Source: Gammaproteobacteria bacterium
GTDB taxonomy: Bacteria > Pseudomonadota > Gammaproteobacteria > Nitrococcales > Nitrococcaceae
Length of the DNA stretch: 64,000 nt
Assembly (NCBI GenBank): GCA_030433275.1
Contig: JAUILK010000002.1
Coordinates: 1-64,000, forward strand
Reading direction: 5' to 3'
Shown: positions 1 to 8,908 of the stretch, piece by piece
Numbering within the stretch: the stretch's first letter is position 1
How the letters are laid out: every line of letters starts with the position of its first letter
Notes under the pieces: model-generated
Told to the model about the DNA's origin: nothing
Seen by the model: the letters and a program-made list of their open reading frames with translations, nothing else
The model's database searches: none
Made by a program: the position numbers and the translations under genes

Positions 1-257
1 GTATGGGCATGGGCAACGCCGCCGTGTTCAAAATGGTGCCCAAATACGTGCCGGAAGCGGTGGGCGGAGCCTCGGGGCTGGTCGGCGGACTGGGCGCTCT
101 CGGCGGTTTCATCATCCCGCCGGAGCTCGGGGCGACCGTGGATGCCCTGGGCACCGCAGGCTATGCGGGCGGCTTCTTCGCCTATGTGGTACTGGCAATC
201 ATGGCGATCGGCGTCTGCTGGTATTTCATCCGGCTCGATGGGAAGACCGGCGGCTGA
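1..257 (+). CDS. NarK-type nitrate/nitrite transporter, C-terminal end (partial)
   Basis: Only the last 84 or so residues lie in the window; the gene starts to the left. The segment GNAAVFKMVPKYVPE followed by a Gly-rich stretch (GLVGGLGALGGF) resembles the signature helix region near the end of NarK/NasA-type major facilitator transporters, which move nitrate in or exchange it for nitrite across the inner membrane. One further hydrophobic helix (about residues 58-77) follows before a short polar tail and a TGA stop. The subfamily cannot be settled from this fragment. Confidence 0.75.
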   Translation, partial: MGMGNAAVFKMVPKYVPEAVGGASGLVGGLGALGGFIIPPELGATVDALGTAGYAGGFFAYVVLAIMAIGVCWYFIRLDGKTGG

Positions 258-747
258 GAGACCGGCCGCCTCATCGTGCGAGCGCGTTTATTCGCCTTAG
301 TCGAGGCTTGCAAATAGCCCCTCCTCGACGGTTTCGATTGGTTCTCCAAAGACTGGCCGACCCAACGCCCTCAACACGGCTCTTTGTGGTTTATTCAGTA
401 GGCCATATTTGCATCTTTCCTAACCCTCTGGTTCAACGAGATTTTGCCCTCAGCCTCTCCGTATTGAGAAGCAAAGAGGATGGATATGGCCTCAGCATCT
501 CCGGAAAGACCCCAGAAATCCAGATTGAAACTGTCGATATTTTTTACACAAGGGCCTGGCATTCGTAGGCCATTCGCCTCTTTATGAAAAAGAAAACCAC
601 TCAAATTATTGTTTTAATTATAACATTTAAAAAAAACCAAACGATGGCATAAGTCATGCTTTGATATTTGCGCAAGGTTTCGCTATGGAAAGCCGAATTT
701 TGCCATGGAGCTGGGGTTTACTAGGATTCGAACAAAGGATATGAGCA
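258..747. other. Intergenic stretch before the PEP-CTERM gene
   Basis: No convincing gene here: short open frames on both strands overlap each other and have no recognisable domain. The right part (about 595-665) is markedly A+T-rich and holds a sigma-54-like promoter at 645-660. Confidence 0.5.
645..660 (+). promoter_or_regulatory. Sigma-54-like -24/-12 promoter
   Basis: The bases TGGCATAAGTCATGCT match the sigma-54 consensus (TGGCAC, five bases, TTGCW) with both invariant GG and GC dinucleotides at the correct spacing. It lies about 88 bases before the PEP-CTERM gene start, downstream of an A+T-rich stretch. PEP-CTERM genes are often under sigma-54 control through the PrsK/PrsR pair, which supports the call. 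No activator gene is in the window. Confidence 0.55.
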
Positions 748-1410
748 ATGAGAATACGAACTCTTGGATACTTGGCCGCATGGGCATTGGTCTTCGGGCT
801 GGGCGCGTCGGGCAATGCTTCGGCCACTGTCATGTCGTGCCCGGCGAATATCGCGGACAACGTTGACGGCGGAGTCGACTGCGAGTACAGCGACAGCAAC
901 CCTCCTAATTCCAGCCCAGCGTCGGAAGAGACATTCGTGAACTCCGAAATGTATTTCGGGATGAGCAACTGGCTGTTCGCCGAACGTGAGGCTGAAGACG
1001 GAACTGTGACGGCCCCGGCGATCGACATCGGTTTCGGTGCCACTTTTGGTCCGCCAGACGCCACCAGCGGCACGTGGAGCCTTGACCAGGCCGCTTTCAC
1101 CACTTGGGATATCATGCTGGTATTCAAGGACGGAAATGATACGCAGCTCGTCGGCTATCTCATGGATATAACCGGCGATGTCAGCTGCGCCGGCGGCGTG
1201 TGCACGGGGGACTGGCTCTCGCCATTCGAAAATCCGCCTTTTAATGTCGCAAACCCGAGGGAAGTCTCCCACATCTCGGCGTTTGTAAAGGACCCCGGTA
1301 GGCCGCCGGGCAATATCCCGGAACCCGCCACCCTGTTGCTGCTTGGCGTCGGCCTGCTGGGCATGGCACGGAGCCTGTCCCGGACAGAACGGCAAAGCTT
1401 GGAAAGTTAA
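748..1410 (+). CDS. PEP-CTERM sorting domain protein
   Basis: Secreted or surface protein of 220 residues. The N-terminus has a signal peptide (charged MRIR, hydrophobic core to about residue 26, then Cys- and Asp-rich mature sequence). The C-terminus is a textbook PEP-CTERM signal: IPEPATLLLLGVG, a hydrophobic helix, then a basic tail (RSLSRTER). Such proteins are recognised and cleaved by an exosortase (EpsH family) at the membrane and usually go to the envelope or exopolysaccharide; no exosortase is in this window. The body has no domain I recognise. The start is backed by AAAGGA nine bases upstream, a sigma-54-like promoter precedes it and a strong hairpin terminator follows. Confidence 0.85.
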   Translation: MRIRTLGYLAAWALVFGLGASGNASATVMSCPANIADNVDGGVDCEYSDSNPPNSSPASEETFVNSEMYFGMSNWLFAEREAEDGTVTAPAIDIGFGATFGPPDATSGTWSLDQAAFTTWDIMLVFKDGNDTQLVGYLMDITGDVSCAGGVCTGDWLSPFENPPFNVANPREVSHISAFVKDPGRPPGNIPEPATLLLLGVGLLGMARSLSRTERQSLES

Positions 1411-1478
1411 AAGCGGATAACGAAAAAGACAAAAAGAAAGAATCCGCCGCAATCCTCCTACCGACAATCAGCGGCTGC

Positions 1479-1512
1479 AAAGCGGGGACACCGCACCGGG
1501 TGTCCCCGCTTT
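1479..1512. terminator. Bidirectional intrinsic terminator between convergent genes
   Basis: A perfect inverted repeat with 14-base arms (1479-1492 and 1499-1512), core AGCGGGGACACC / GGTGTCCCCGCT, and a 6-base loop, flanked by A and T runs. It sits between the PEP-CTERM gene and the convergent protease gene and could end both transcripts. Confidence 0.8.
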
Positions 1513-1553
1513 ATCTTTGTTTCCTCGAAACCAAGGCCGCAATCCCGCGCCGG

Positions 1554-3428
1554 CTACCTCGACTGGCCGCGGCCATTGCCGCGATTGCCTTGCCTATCGT
1601 CCCCGGCAACAATAACCGTAACGGATGCCGCAGCCCTATTCCCGGCGGTATCGGTCGCCAAGGCGCTCACGCGGTGCGAACCCGAGCCGGCTTTCATGGC
1701 CTTCCAACCACACGAAACGCTCGGGGTACCAACACATTTCAGCACGCCGTCAAGGTAAAGGCGGACTTCGGCTACTTCGTCGTTGTCACTTGCCGTCGCC
1801 GAGAGGGTTTGATGTCCGCTCACGGTGGCGCCGTCGGTCGGGCTTGAGATGCTCACTTGCGGCGGCACGGTATCCGGCCCCGTGTCGTTGGCAACCTGGA
1901 TCGTAATGCCTTCCGATTCACCCCGATTGCCGGCTTCATCGTATGCGTAAGCGAGCAGAGTAGCCGGGCCATCGGCCACCTGGGTCGAATCCCAAGTAAA
2001 GGCATAAGGCGCCGTCGTTACCGTGTCGACCAATTGGTTGGCAACATAGAGCTCGACCCGGCTGACCCCCAGATTGTCGGTTGCGCTCGCGGTCACATCC
2101 ACGAGGCCCGATACGGTGCTATCGGCACCGGGCGAAGCAATGGCGACACTCGGCGCCTCATTGTCCTCCGCCGAGGATTCCGCAGCGAGCGCCACCGCGG
2201 CAGCCGCATCCACACGGCCGAACCCGTAGTACGGATCCCATCCGGAGTTGCCCAGATCTTTTGCGCTCTGGGTCAGCACCGCAGCAATCTGATCGGATGA
2301 TAAGGCATTGTTGGCACTGCTGATCAACGCCGCCACTCCGGCCGTTATGGGGCTCGCGAACGAGGTCCCGGAAGGGGCCCCGTAACCGCCGCCGCGGCGG
2401 GTCGTCCAAATACCGACCCCCGGAGCAGATACATCGATGTACTGACCGTAGTTCGACCAACTGGGCCGGGTGTCGCTGCTGGTGGTCGCTGAGACGGCGA
2501 TGATCGAGGGCTCTGCACCGTAGCCGGGGTTACGACCACTATTGCCGGCCGCCACGATCACCACGCCGCCTTGGTTTTTCATATACTTGGCCGCGTTGTC
2601 GACGGTCCAGCTACCGCTCGCGTCGTAACTGATGTTAGCGATCCGCGCACCATGGTCCGCCGCCCAGATGATGCCGCTGGCCATGTCGCTGAGGTAGGCC
2701 CAACCATCGGAACGGTTCGTAATCCGAATCGGCATGAGACGCACATGCCAGGCGACGGAGGCGACCCCGATGCCGTTGTCGCTGACTGCGGCGACGGTCC
2801 CGGCGACCTGGGTGCCGTGACCGTAAATATCCTGAGTATCGTTGTTGTTCGAGACCACATTCCAGCCGGCAACGAGATTATCCGTGAGATCCAGGTGAAA
2901 GGGGTCCACTCCCGTATCCAATATGGCCACAGTCACCCCGTCACCGAGTGCCGTATCCCATGCGCTCGGTGCTTCGATCTTGGGCAGGTGCCATGCCTTT
3001 GTATAATTGGGATCATCGGGAAGCGTCTGGCTGATTGGAACCAGCGCATCGACTTCGGCAAACTTGATATGCGGATTGCGCGCCAGCGCCCGCGCCACCG
3101 CCTGCTCGGTCCGCGCCGGAACCTGCACACGACGCACTTTCAATTTCTGCAGCTTACTGGCGGCACGGGCGGCGCGCCCCCCGGCCCGGTGCAGAATCTT
3201 CTCCAGCACGTGCTCCGGCAAGCCACCCCGTGGTTGCACTAAAATATGCCCACGGGCCCAGCGCTCGGTCGGTTGTGCCCCGACCGATCCTACGCTCAGC
3301 AATACCAGAGATGCCGCGACAAGCCCTCCCAAGATCGCCCGGCCGCCAACACCGCGCGCACGGGTCCGGTCAATGGATTTCCGAACCAAAACGACGGTCT
3401 GCTTATACCTTCGATGGTATCGACTCAT
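1554..3428 (-). CDS. Secreted subtilisin-like (S8) serine protease with C-terminal Ig-like domains
   Basis: A 624-residue exported endopeptidase. Order: basic N-terminus and signal peptide ending near SVGAQP (about residue 52), an inhibitor-type propeptide ending near SQTLPDDPNY, an S8 catalytic domain of the thermitase/fervidolysin type, then two Ig-like modules (each with APSVAIASP or PQVSISSP openings and DEAGNRG or DTAGNRA closings), and a Gly/Arg-rich tail. The full catalytic triad is visible: Asp in AILDTGVD (near 171), His in GHGTQVAG (near 204), Ser in GTSFASP (near 355); the oxyanion Asn is in AAGNSG. It converges on the PEP-CTERM gene and shares its terminator. The Ig-like modules may anchor it or bind substrate; that is inference. 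Confidence 0.92.
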   Translation of the reverse strand: MSRYHRRYKQTVVLVRKSIDRTRARGVGGRAILGGLVAASLVLLSVGSVGAQPTERWARGHILVQPRGGLPEHVLEKILHRAGGRAARAASKLQKLKVRRVQVPARTEQAVARALARNPHIKFAEVDALVPISQTLPDDPNYTKAWHLPKIEAPSAWDTALGDGVTVAILDTGVDPFHLDLTDNLVAGWNVVSNNNDTQDIYGHGTQVAGTVAAVSDNGIGVASVAWHVRLMPIRITNRSDGWAYLSDMASGIIWAADHGARIANISYDASGSWTVDNAAKYMKNQGGVVIVAAGNSGRNPGYGAEPSIIAVSATTSSDTRPSWSNYGQYIDVSAPGVGIWTTRRGGGYGAPSGTSFASPITAGVAALISSANNALSSDQIAAVLTQSAKDLGNSGWDPYYGFGRVDAAAAVALAAESSAEDNEAPSVAIASPGADSTVSGLVDVTASATDNLGVSRVELYVANQLVDTVTTAPYAFTWDSTQVADGPATLLAYAYDEAGNRGESEGITIQVANDTGPDTVPPQVSISSPTDGATVSGHQTLSATASDNDEVAEVRLYLDGVLKCVGTPSVSCGWKAMKAGSGSHRVSALATDTAGNRAAASVTVIVAGDDRQGNRGNGRGQSR

Positions 3429-3876
3429 ACCGAAAAACCCTCTAGCCGTGTTCCCGGGAAGCGTGCTGTCTCATTCGCTTTTGTCTTGGTTTCAGGGCAT
3501 GATCTGGAACGCGTTCCCGCACGACCGAGACCCAGTCGGCAATTTCCTCCATGCATCGGCTGCACAAGTCTATAAAAGTGAAACATTTCGCATTTGGCGG
3601 CGCGGCTTGACCTCCGGTTGGCTCGCTAGGCTTATCAACGGCGAACCCGCCGAAGCGATTACCTCGGAAGGAAAGGCTTGTAGCGCAATTCGATAGGGAG
3701 GAGCGGCTGCCACTATCAGTGCTGAAAATCCCGGGAAGCAACACGGACTTTTATAAAGCGGGCCTTACACGGCATCCTTGAGCCCGCGTAACGAACTGCC
3801 TACGCTTAGAGTGGGTCTCAATGGGATAGAGACCGTGGGGTAAGAGCGGGGCGGAACCTAAGAAAAGGTGAAGCCG
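3429..3876. other. Intergenic stretch upstream of the protease and lipoprotein genes
   Basis: About 450 bases between divergent genes with no supported reading frame. It must carry promoters for both. A short inverted repeat (GGTCTC at 3814-3819, GAGACC at 3829-3834) lies about 40 bases before the lipoprotein start and may be an operator. Confidence 0.4.
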
Positions 3877-4191
3877 ATGAAACGGAGCGTAATTGGTATT
3901 CTCATGGCTGGAGCCGTGATCAGCTGTATTTTTGCATTATTCGGTTGCTCTTCACGTAACACGACCACTACTTATCAAACCCACCCCACCCTAACGGTGG
4001 CTCCAAGCGCCGAATGCGCCGGTTGCGGCGCGATCACATCGATCGATCGCACCGGCGGCGTCTATGATGACAGTGCCTACCGAGTGAGTATAAAGCTTGA
4101 TAACGGTGGTACACAGACGTTGACCCAGAAGACCCAACCACCGTTTCGGGTCGGCGATCGGGTTCAAATCCTGAATCAACCGGTCCAATAG
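3877..4191 (+). CDS. Small outer-membrane lipoprotein, SlyB C-terminal-like
   Basis: A 104-residue protein with a lipoprotein signal: MKRS, hydrophobic core and lipobox ALFGC with the lipidated Cys near residue 24. The mature part (CAGCGAITSIDRTGG ... RVSIKLDNGGTQTLTQ ... FRVGDRVQIL) looks like the small beta-sheet module at the end of SlyB/Pcp-type glycine-zipper lipoproteins, without the glycine zipper itself. ATG at 3877 is preferred to the in-frame GTG at 3868 because AAGGTG sits 6-8 bases before it. Specific function unknown. Confidence 0.7.
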   Translation: MKRSVIGILMAGAVISCIFALFGCSSRNTTTTYQTHPTLTVAPSAECAGCGAITSIDRTGGVYDDSAYRVSIKLDNGGTQTLTQKTQPPFRVGDRVQILNQPVQ

Positions 4192-4548
4192 CAGCACACT
4201 CATCTCCAAATCGCCATAACACGGCCTCCGCCCGTTGCCAGCCATCAACTTGGCGGCGGGGGCGGAGTGCCGTCAACATCCGCCGGAAGACGCGCGTGCT
4301 CCGGACAATGAATAGTGAATTCCCCCATAATCCGCACTCGAGGCTTGGGTGCCTCCTAATCGGCCCACGCCGAACTGTATCCTCTACACAACCGTATAAC
4401 ATTCAGTGTCCAACCGTTTGCGATAAAACACTCTTTTCTCCCAAGCACCCCATGTCTCGGAGCAACGGCAAAGGGTGCTCGCCTTGACTCGGTCTTGCTT
4501 GTGCTTTAGGTGCCTGAGGCCAGGCCAGCGATCGGAAAGAGGGGCTTA
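4192..4548. other. Intergenic stretch before the BCCT gene
   Basis: No gene seen. A G+C-rich imperfect hairpin (CTCCGCCC near 4224 pairing with GGGCGGAG near 4260) follows the lipoprotein gene and may end its transcript, although no T-run follows it. Confidence 0.35.
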
Positions 4549-6246
4549 ATGCCAAAGAAAATACGCGCCTACTTGAGGGAGCATACCAATCCGCCGGTCT
4601 TCGTTACTTCCGGGCTGGTCATGCTCGTACTGGTCGGGCTCGCCGTGACGTCTCCGAGCCGCTTCGGCCGGATTGCGAATGATATCCAGGATTTCATCAC
4701 CACCTATTTCGGCTGGTTCTACATTCTGGGCACCACGTTCATCCTGGTATTCGTGGTGCTGCTCATGTTCAGCCGCTACGGACGCATCCGGCTCGGCCCG
4801 GACGAGGCCAAACCCGATTACAGTATTTGGCCTTGGATCTGCATGATGTTCACGGCCGGCATGGGAATCGGACTCGTCTACTACAGCGTCTCCGAGCCAA
4901 TCGCCCATTTCAAGCATCCGCCGCTCGCCCAGGGCGGTACCGAACAGGCTGCCGTCACCGCCATGAGCTATACGTTGTTCCACTGGGGCCTCCACCCCTG
5001 GGCCCTGTACAGCTTATTGGGACTGGCACTCGGTTACTTCGCATTTCGCAAAGGATTGCCGCTCAAACCCGCGGCCGCGTTCTACCCCGTGCTGGGTAAC
5101 CGCATCTACGGCCCAATCGGCCATGGCATCGATATTCTAGCCGTGTTCGGAACGCTGTTCGGACTCGCAACCTCGATCGGGTTCGGCGCTACCCAGATCA
5201 CAGCCGGCCTGAACGTACTATTCGGCATTCCAGACAACCTTACGGTGCGGCTGCTCGTTATCATCACGGTCGAGGCGGTTGCCATCACCAGCATCATGCT
5301 GGGAATCGACGCCGGCATCAGGCGCCTCTCCGTCGTCAACATGTGGCTTGCCATCGGGCTATGCGCTTTTGTATTTGCGCTCGGCCCCACACTCCACATA
5401 CTCAATTCCATCGCGAGCGACACTGGCCATTATCTCCAACATCTACCGCAGCTCAGCCTGACCGTCTTTCCCAGTGGTCCTGGCGCCGAGTTTCAATCGA
5501 GCTGGACGTTGTTCTACTGGGGCTGGTGGATCTCCTGGTCTCCCTTCGTAGGGATGTTCATCGCCCGCATCTCCTACGGTTATACGATTCGCCAATTCAT
5601 CGCCGGCACGCTGCTCATTCCCACCGGTGCCTCGATCGTTTGGTTCGTCGTATTCGGCCGCACCGCACTCGCGGCCTTGTTGGCCGAGGGCGGCAATAAA
5701 GCCTTGTTAACCGCAAGCGCCCCCAAAGCCATTTTCGTACTGCTGGAGCAGCTCCCAATCACCGGGCTTTTAGCCATAATCGCCTCGGTGATCACAATCA
5801 CCGTCGTAACGTTGTTTTTTGCCACCTCCTCCGATTCCGGCTCATTGGTAGTCGATATCCTCACCAACGGCGGCGACCCGCATCCGATCTGGCAGCAACG
5901 GCTGTTCTGGGCGGTAATGGAAGGCTTGATCGCAGCGGTGCTGCTCATCGCCGGCGCCGCCACCGGCGGTGACGCACTCGGGGCATTGCAAACCGGTGCC
6001 GTCACCACAGGGTTACCATTCTGCGCCGTGCTTTTGCTCATGTGCTACACCCTGTACAGAGCTCTGAGCCAGGAGCGATTACCCGATCGCATCTTGAAAA
6101 GAAACAATCGAGGCGACTCCGAAGAGTCGACCCCTAGCCGCGGCAGCCGGCGTTCAGCGCCCGACCGGCCAACCCGCAGGCGGCCATCCGAACCCGAGGC
6201 AAAAGCTGGGCCGTCTGCAAACAACACAGTCAGGAGGGAACGATGA
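4549..6246 (+). CDS. BCCT family betaine/choline/carnitine transporter
   Basis: An inner-membrane transporter of 565 residues with about twelve hydrophobic helices. The diagnostic BCCT stretch is present: SWTLFYWGWWISWSP followed by FVGMFIARIS. This family brings in glycine betaine, choline or related compounds with Na+ or H+, usually as osmoprotection. The C-terminal 60 residues are hydrophilic and rich in Arg, Ser and Pro, a cytoplasmic tail of the type that senses osmotic stress in BetP; that role is inferred. ATG at 4549 follows AGAGGGG; an in-frame GTG at 4510 is less likely. The stop overlaps the Hsp20 start (ATGA), so the two are probably cotranscribed. Confidence 0.9.
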   Translation: MPKKIRAYLREHTNPPVFVTSGLVMLVLVGLAVTSPSRFGRIANDIQDFITTYFGWFYILGTTFILVFVVLLMFSRYGRIRLGPDEAKPDYSIWPWICMMFTAGMGIGLVYYSVSEPIAHFKHPPLAQGGTEQAAVTAMSYTLFHWGLHPWALYSLLGLALGYFAFRKGLPLKPAAAFYPVLGNRIYGPIGHGIDILAVFGTLFGLATSIGFGATQITAGLNVLFGIPDNLTVRLLVIITVEAVAITSIMLGIDAGIRRLSVVNMWLAIGLCAFVFALGPTLHILNSIASDTGHYLQHLPQLSLTVFPSGPGAEFQSSWTLFYWGWWISWSPFVGMFIARISYGYTIRQFIAGTLLIPTGASIVWFVVFGRTALAALLAEGGNKALLTASAPKAIFVLLEQLPITGLLAIIASVITITVVTLFFATSSDSGSLVVDILTNGGDPHPIWQQRLFWAVMEGLIAAVLLIAGAATGGDALGALQTGAVTTGLPFCAVLLLMCYTLYRALSQERLPDRILKRNNRGDSEESTPSRGSRRSAPDRPTRRRPSEPEAKAGPSANNTVRRER

Positions 6247-6713
6247 GCACGCCGCGGCGCAACCCATTCCGGGGATTTTTCGACATCATGAGCGAGATGA
6301 ACCGCTTGCAACATCAATGGATGTCACGCCGGGAATCAAAGCCGGCCGAGCAAATCAGGACAGCGGCCACCGCATGGGTTCCACCCGCCGATATTTTCGC
6401 CCGGCGTGGCGATCTGGTGATCTGCTGCGAACTCGCCGGATTAACGCGCGCAGACGTGGACGTCACCATCGCCAATGGAGTGCTAACCATCTCCGGTGTG
6501 CGTCAGCGCAAACCGGATGAAGAAAACAACATCACATACTACACTCAAGAACGCTTCCACGGCCCTTTTCGCCGGAGTATGGTGCTACCCGAGGGAATCG
6601 GTAAAAATAACATTACCGCCCACTTCGACAATGGCCTGCTGGAAATCGTCCTCAAAAACGGAGCGGCCGAGGCACCGCAGCACATCGATATCGAAACACG
6701 TAATCAAGCTTAG
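6243..6713 (+). CDS. Hsp20/alpha-crystallin small heat shock protein
   Basis: A 156-residue ATP-independent holdase. After a short variable N-terminus, the alpha-crystallin domain starts at WVPPADIFARRGDLVICCELAG and carries the typical NGVLTISG strand, ERFHGPFRRSMVLP and the FDNGLLEIVLKN closing segment. It overlaps the transporter gene by four bases, linking a chaperone with an osmolyte transporter in one stress transcript. Its stop lies only 31 bases from the leader-distal end of the CRISPR array, which is transcribed towards it. Confidence 0.92.
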   Translation: MSTPRRNPFRGFFDIMSEMNRLQHQWMSRRESKPAEQIRTAATAWVPPADIFARRGDLVICCELAGLTRADVDVTIANGVLTISGVRQRKPDEENNITYYTQERFHGPFRRSMVLPEGIGKNNITAHFDNGLLEIVLKNGAAEAPQHIDIETRNQA

Positions 6714-6744
6714 CGTGCGACTCGTGCTCAACGCAAAGCAAGCA

Positions 6745-8213
6745 TTGCTGAGCTGCCTATGCGGCAGCGCACGTATATCGGGAGCTGGCGCAGGAGGCGG
6801 CGGATTTCTGAGCTGCCTATGCGGCAGCGAAACGCGATCGTCGGCGAGGTGCCGGTGCACGCCTTTTCTGAGCTGCCTATGCGGCAGCGAACTCGCTCTG
6901 AGCAGCGCCTGCTCCTGCGGGCTCTTTCTGAGCTGCCTATGCGGCAGCGAACCGCATGACATCCTGGACGAGGGCGTCGAGCTTTTTCTGAGCTGCCTAT
7001 GCGGCAGCGAACAAGCGCGCGGTGGTCTCGCTGACGCCTTACATTTTCTGAGCTGCCTATGCGGCAGCGAACGGCGATAACGGCAGCGGCTATGCCCGCC
7101 CGCTTTTCTGAGCTGCCTATGCGGCAGCGAACTGTGAGACGGAGCGTGAACTGATCGACGCGCTATTTCTGAGCTGCCTATGCGGCAGCGAACTTGTCCG
7201 GCGTGGGCCAAGCGGCGTCGGGTCATTTCTGAGCTGCCTATGCGGCAGCGAACGACGATCTGCTTGAATACTTGCAAGAGAATCCTTTCTGAGCTGCCTA
7301 TGCGGCAGCGAACGATTTCCCTGTTGTTATTCTCGTCAACAGCGTTTTCTGAGCTGCCTATGCGGCAGCGAACAGCGAATGAAGAAGATCAGGACGAAGT
7401 GAACCTTTCTGAGCTGCCTATGCGGCAGCGAACCGAGCGCACGCGCGGACTTGCGGTGTCAAATCTTTCTGAGCTGCCTATGCGGCAGCGAACTCACGAC
7501 CACGCGACCACCAGCCGCGCAATGTTTTCTGAGCTGCCTATGCGGCAGCGAACGCTAATGACGAGGTCTTGCGGCTGCAGCGCGTTTCTGAGCTGCCTAT
7601 GCGGCAGCGAACGGCGTCAGCGAGACCACCGCGCGCTTGAAAGTTTTCTGAGCTGCCTATGCGGCAGCGAACCGAGTTCAATCGCGCAATCTACTTTCCC
7701 CATTTTTCTGAGCTGCCTATGCGGCAGCGAACGTTGTCGATGGTCACCCGTATCTGCGGCAGCTTTTCTGAGCTGCCTATGCGGCAGCGAACGTACCGAA
7801 TCACGCGCTCGGCGGTGGGGTGACTTTCTGAGCTGCCTATGCGGCAGCGAACTACGCTTATCCTCAGCGCGGCAACCGTGTTCGTTTCTGAGCTGCCTAT
7901 GCGGCAGCGAACATTGGATTACGCTTGAATATGGCTTGGTTAACTTTCTGAGCTGCCTATGCGGCAGCGAACGTTCTCTCTATTTTGCTCTGCTTTGTTT
8001 CCCTTTTCTGAGCTGCCTATGCGGCAGCGAACGTTGACCGTCCGGATCTGTTCGCCCGGCTTCATTTCTGAGCTGCCTATGCGGCAGCGAACGGGAAGGC
8101 GGCATTGAGAAAGCCGCTGCGAAAGTTTCTGAGCTGCCTATGCGGCAGCGAACCAAGGTCGTTGTCCGGTCTGGCTCGAATACCATTTCTGAGCTGCCTA
8201 TGCGGCAGCGAAC
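6745..8213 (-). CRISPR. Type I-F CRISPR array, 25 repeats and 24 spacers
   Basis: Twenty-five 28-base repeats that on the plus strand begin TTTCTGAGCTGCC and end GGCAGCGAAC; the reverse complement (GTTCGCTGCC ... CTCAGAAA) is the type I-F crRNA repeat with a CTGCC/GGCAG hairpin stem. Spacers are 32 bases in 21 cases, 33 in two and 31 in one. The two leader-distal repeats are degenerate: the repeat at 6745 differs at two positions and that at 6805 at its last base. This, with repeat polarity and cas gene order, puts the leader at the right and transcription on the minus strand. Apparent proteins with repeating LSCLCGSE, ELPMRQRT or SLPHRQLR are translations of the array. Confidence 0.98.
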
Positions 8214-8341
8214 TAGATCAAAAAAAGCCTAATCACCTAATTATTAACGAGCAGCATTGCTGACGAGCAGTTTATCCAAAATGCGATCTAGCCAGTAACT
8301 ATTTGATTTACAAAACCATGCACACCGATCTAAAAAAAGGG
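8214..8341 (-). promoter_or_regulatory. CRISPR leader with IHF-type sites
   Basis: The 128 bases between the array and cas6f are A+T-rich, as expected of a leader with promoter and integration signals. On the minus strand 8296-8308 reads AATCAAATAGTTA, a perfect match to the IHF consensus WATCARNNNNTTR. A second site with one mismatch lies on the plus strand at 8231-8243, 18-30 bases from the first repeat. Type I-F adaptation needs IHF-bent leader DNA, so a proximal and a distal site fit. Direct repeats CGAGCAG flank AGCATTGCTGA near 8253. Confidence 0.7.
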
Positions 8342-8905
8342 TTAGAACCATGGGACCGTGGCGCCTGCACTTAAACCAAAACTATTGAACATACCGGGAA
8401 TCGGCGTGTCCTCCGGCGGCGAATGTTCGACAAAGAGGCAAAAAGTTTGTCCTGTGCTGCGGCTGCGCAGTCGCAGAAACGGCAAACCAACTCTGCGCTC
8501 TACCGAAGCGGGAATGCGCTCGCACGCCTCCTCCCAGTGCACCTTATGTCGCTTCGCGTAGCGACGACGCAAGCGATCTACATTGGTTTTAGGCTGAACA
8601 CGGCGGACCACACGATGTTTAGCCGTTTGAGGAGGGATCAAGAGATCACCGGTGCGTACGTAATCCCGCATACCCTTCAGCCAGCACCGAGACATGAGTA
8701 CTTCAAGACGCTCCGCGGCTCCATGGAGGCGGAGGTGCCCACCCAGGCTGCGCTGCTCGTGCCGAACCGCAGGAAAGCTTATCCCGACAGAGCGCTCGGC
8801 GGCTTCGACCAACATCCGATGCAGCTTGCCGCACAGCGCATTCATAAGGATAGGGCTTGGGAACTCGGGATCCGGGAGCAAATAAATGTCCAAGTAATGC
8901 ATCAT
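8342..8905 (-). CDS. cas6f: Cas6f/Csy4 crRNA-processing endoribonuclease
   Basis: Cuts the I-F pre-crRNA at the base of each repeat hairpin and stays bound as the head of the Csy complex. The 187 residues align with Pseudomonas Csy4 from MMHYLDI to the GATVPWF C-terminus. The general base His is at residue 29 in CGKLHRML, and the catalytic Ser lies in LRSRSTGQTF. The Arg-rich helix that reads the RNA major groove is present (VDRLRRRYAKRH). It is the last gene of the cas operon, three bases after csy3, and abuts the leader. Confidence 0.95.
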   Translation of the reverse strand: MMHYLDIYLLPDPEFPSPILMNALCGKLHRMLVEAAERSVGISFPAVRHEQRSLGGHLRLHGAAERLEVLMSRCWLKGMRDYVRTGDLLIPPQTAKHRVVRRVQPKTNVDRLRRRYAKRHKVHWEEACERIPASVERRVGLPFLRLRSRSTGQTFCLFVEHSPPEDTPIPGMFNSFGLSAGATVPWF

Positions 8906-8908
8906 GGC

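Noticed and set aside
721-1467. A 248-codon minus-strand frame over the PEP-CTERM gene
   Set aside because: The plus-strand gene has a signal peptide, a sorting signal and a promoter; the reverse frame has none.
4150-4180. GGTTCAAATCC resembling a tRNA T-arm
   Set aside because: It is inside the lipoprotein coding frame, and no acceptor or anticodon arms pair around it.
6496-8186. Several long open frames with repeating LSCLCGSE, ELPMRQRT or SLPHRQLR motifs
   Set aside because: They are the CRISPR repeats and spacers read in different frames; the 60-base period matches the array exactly.
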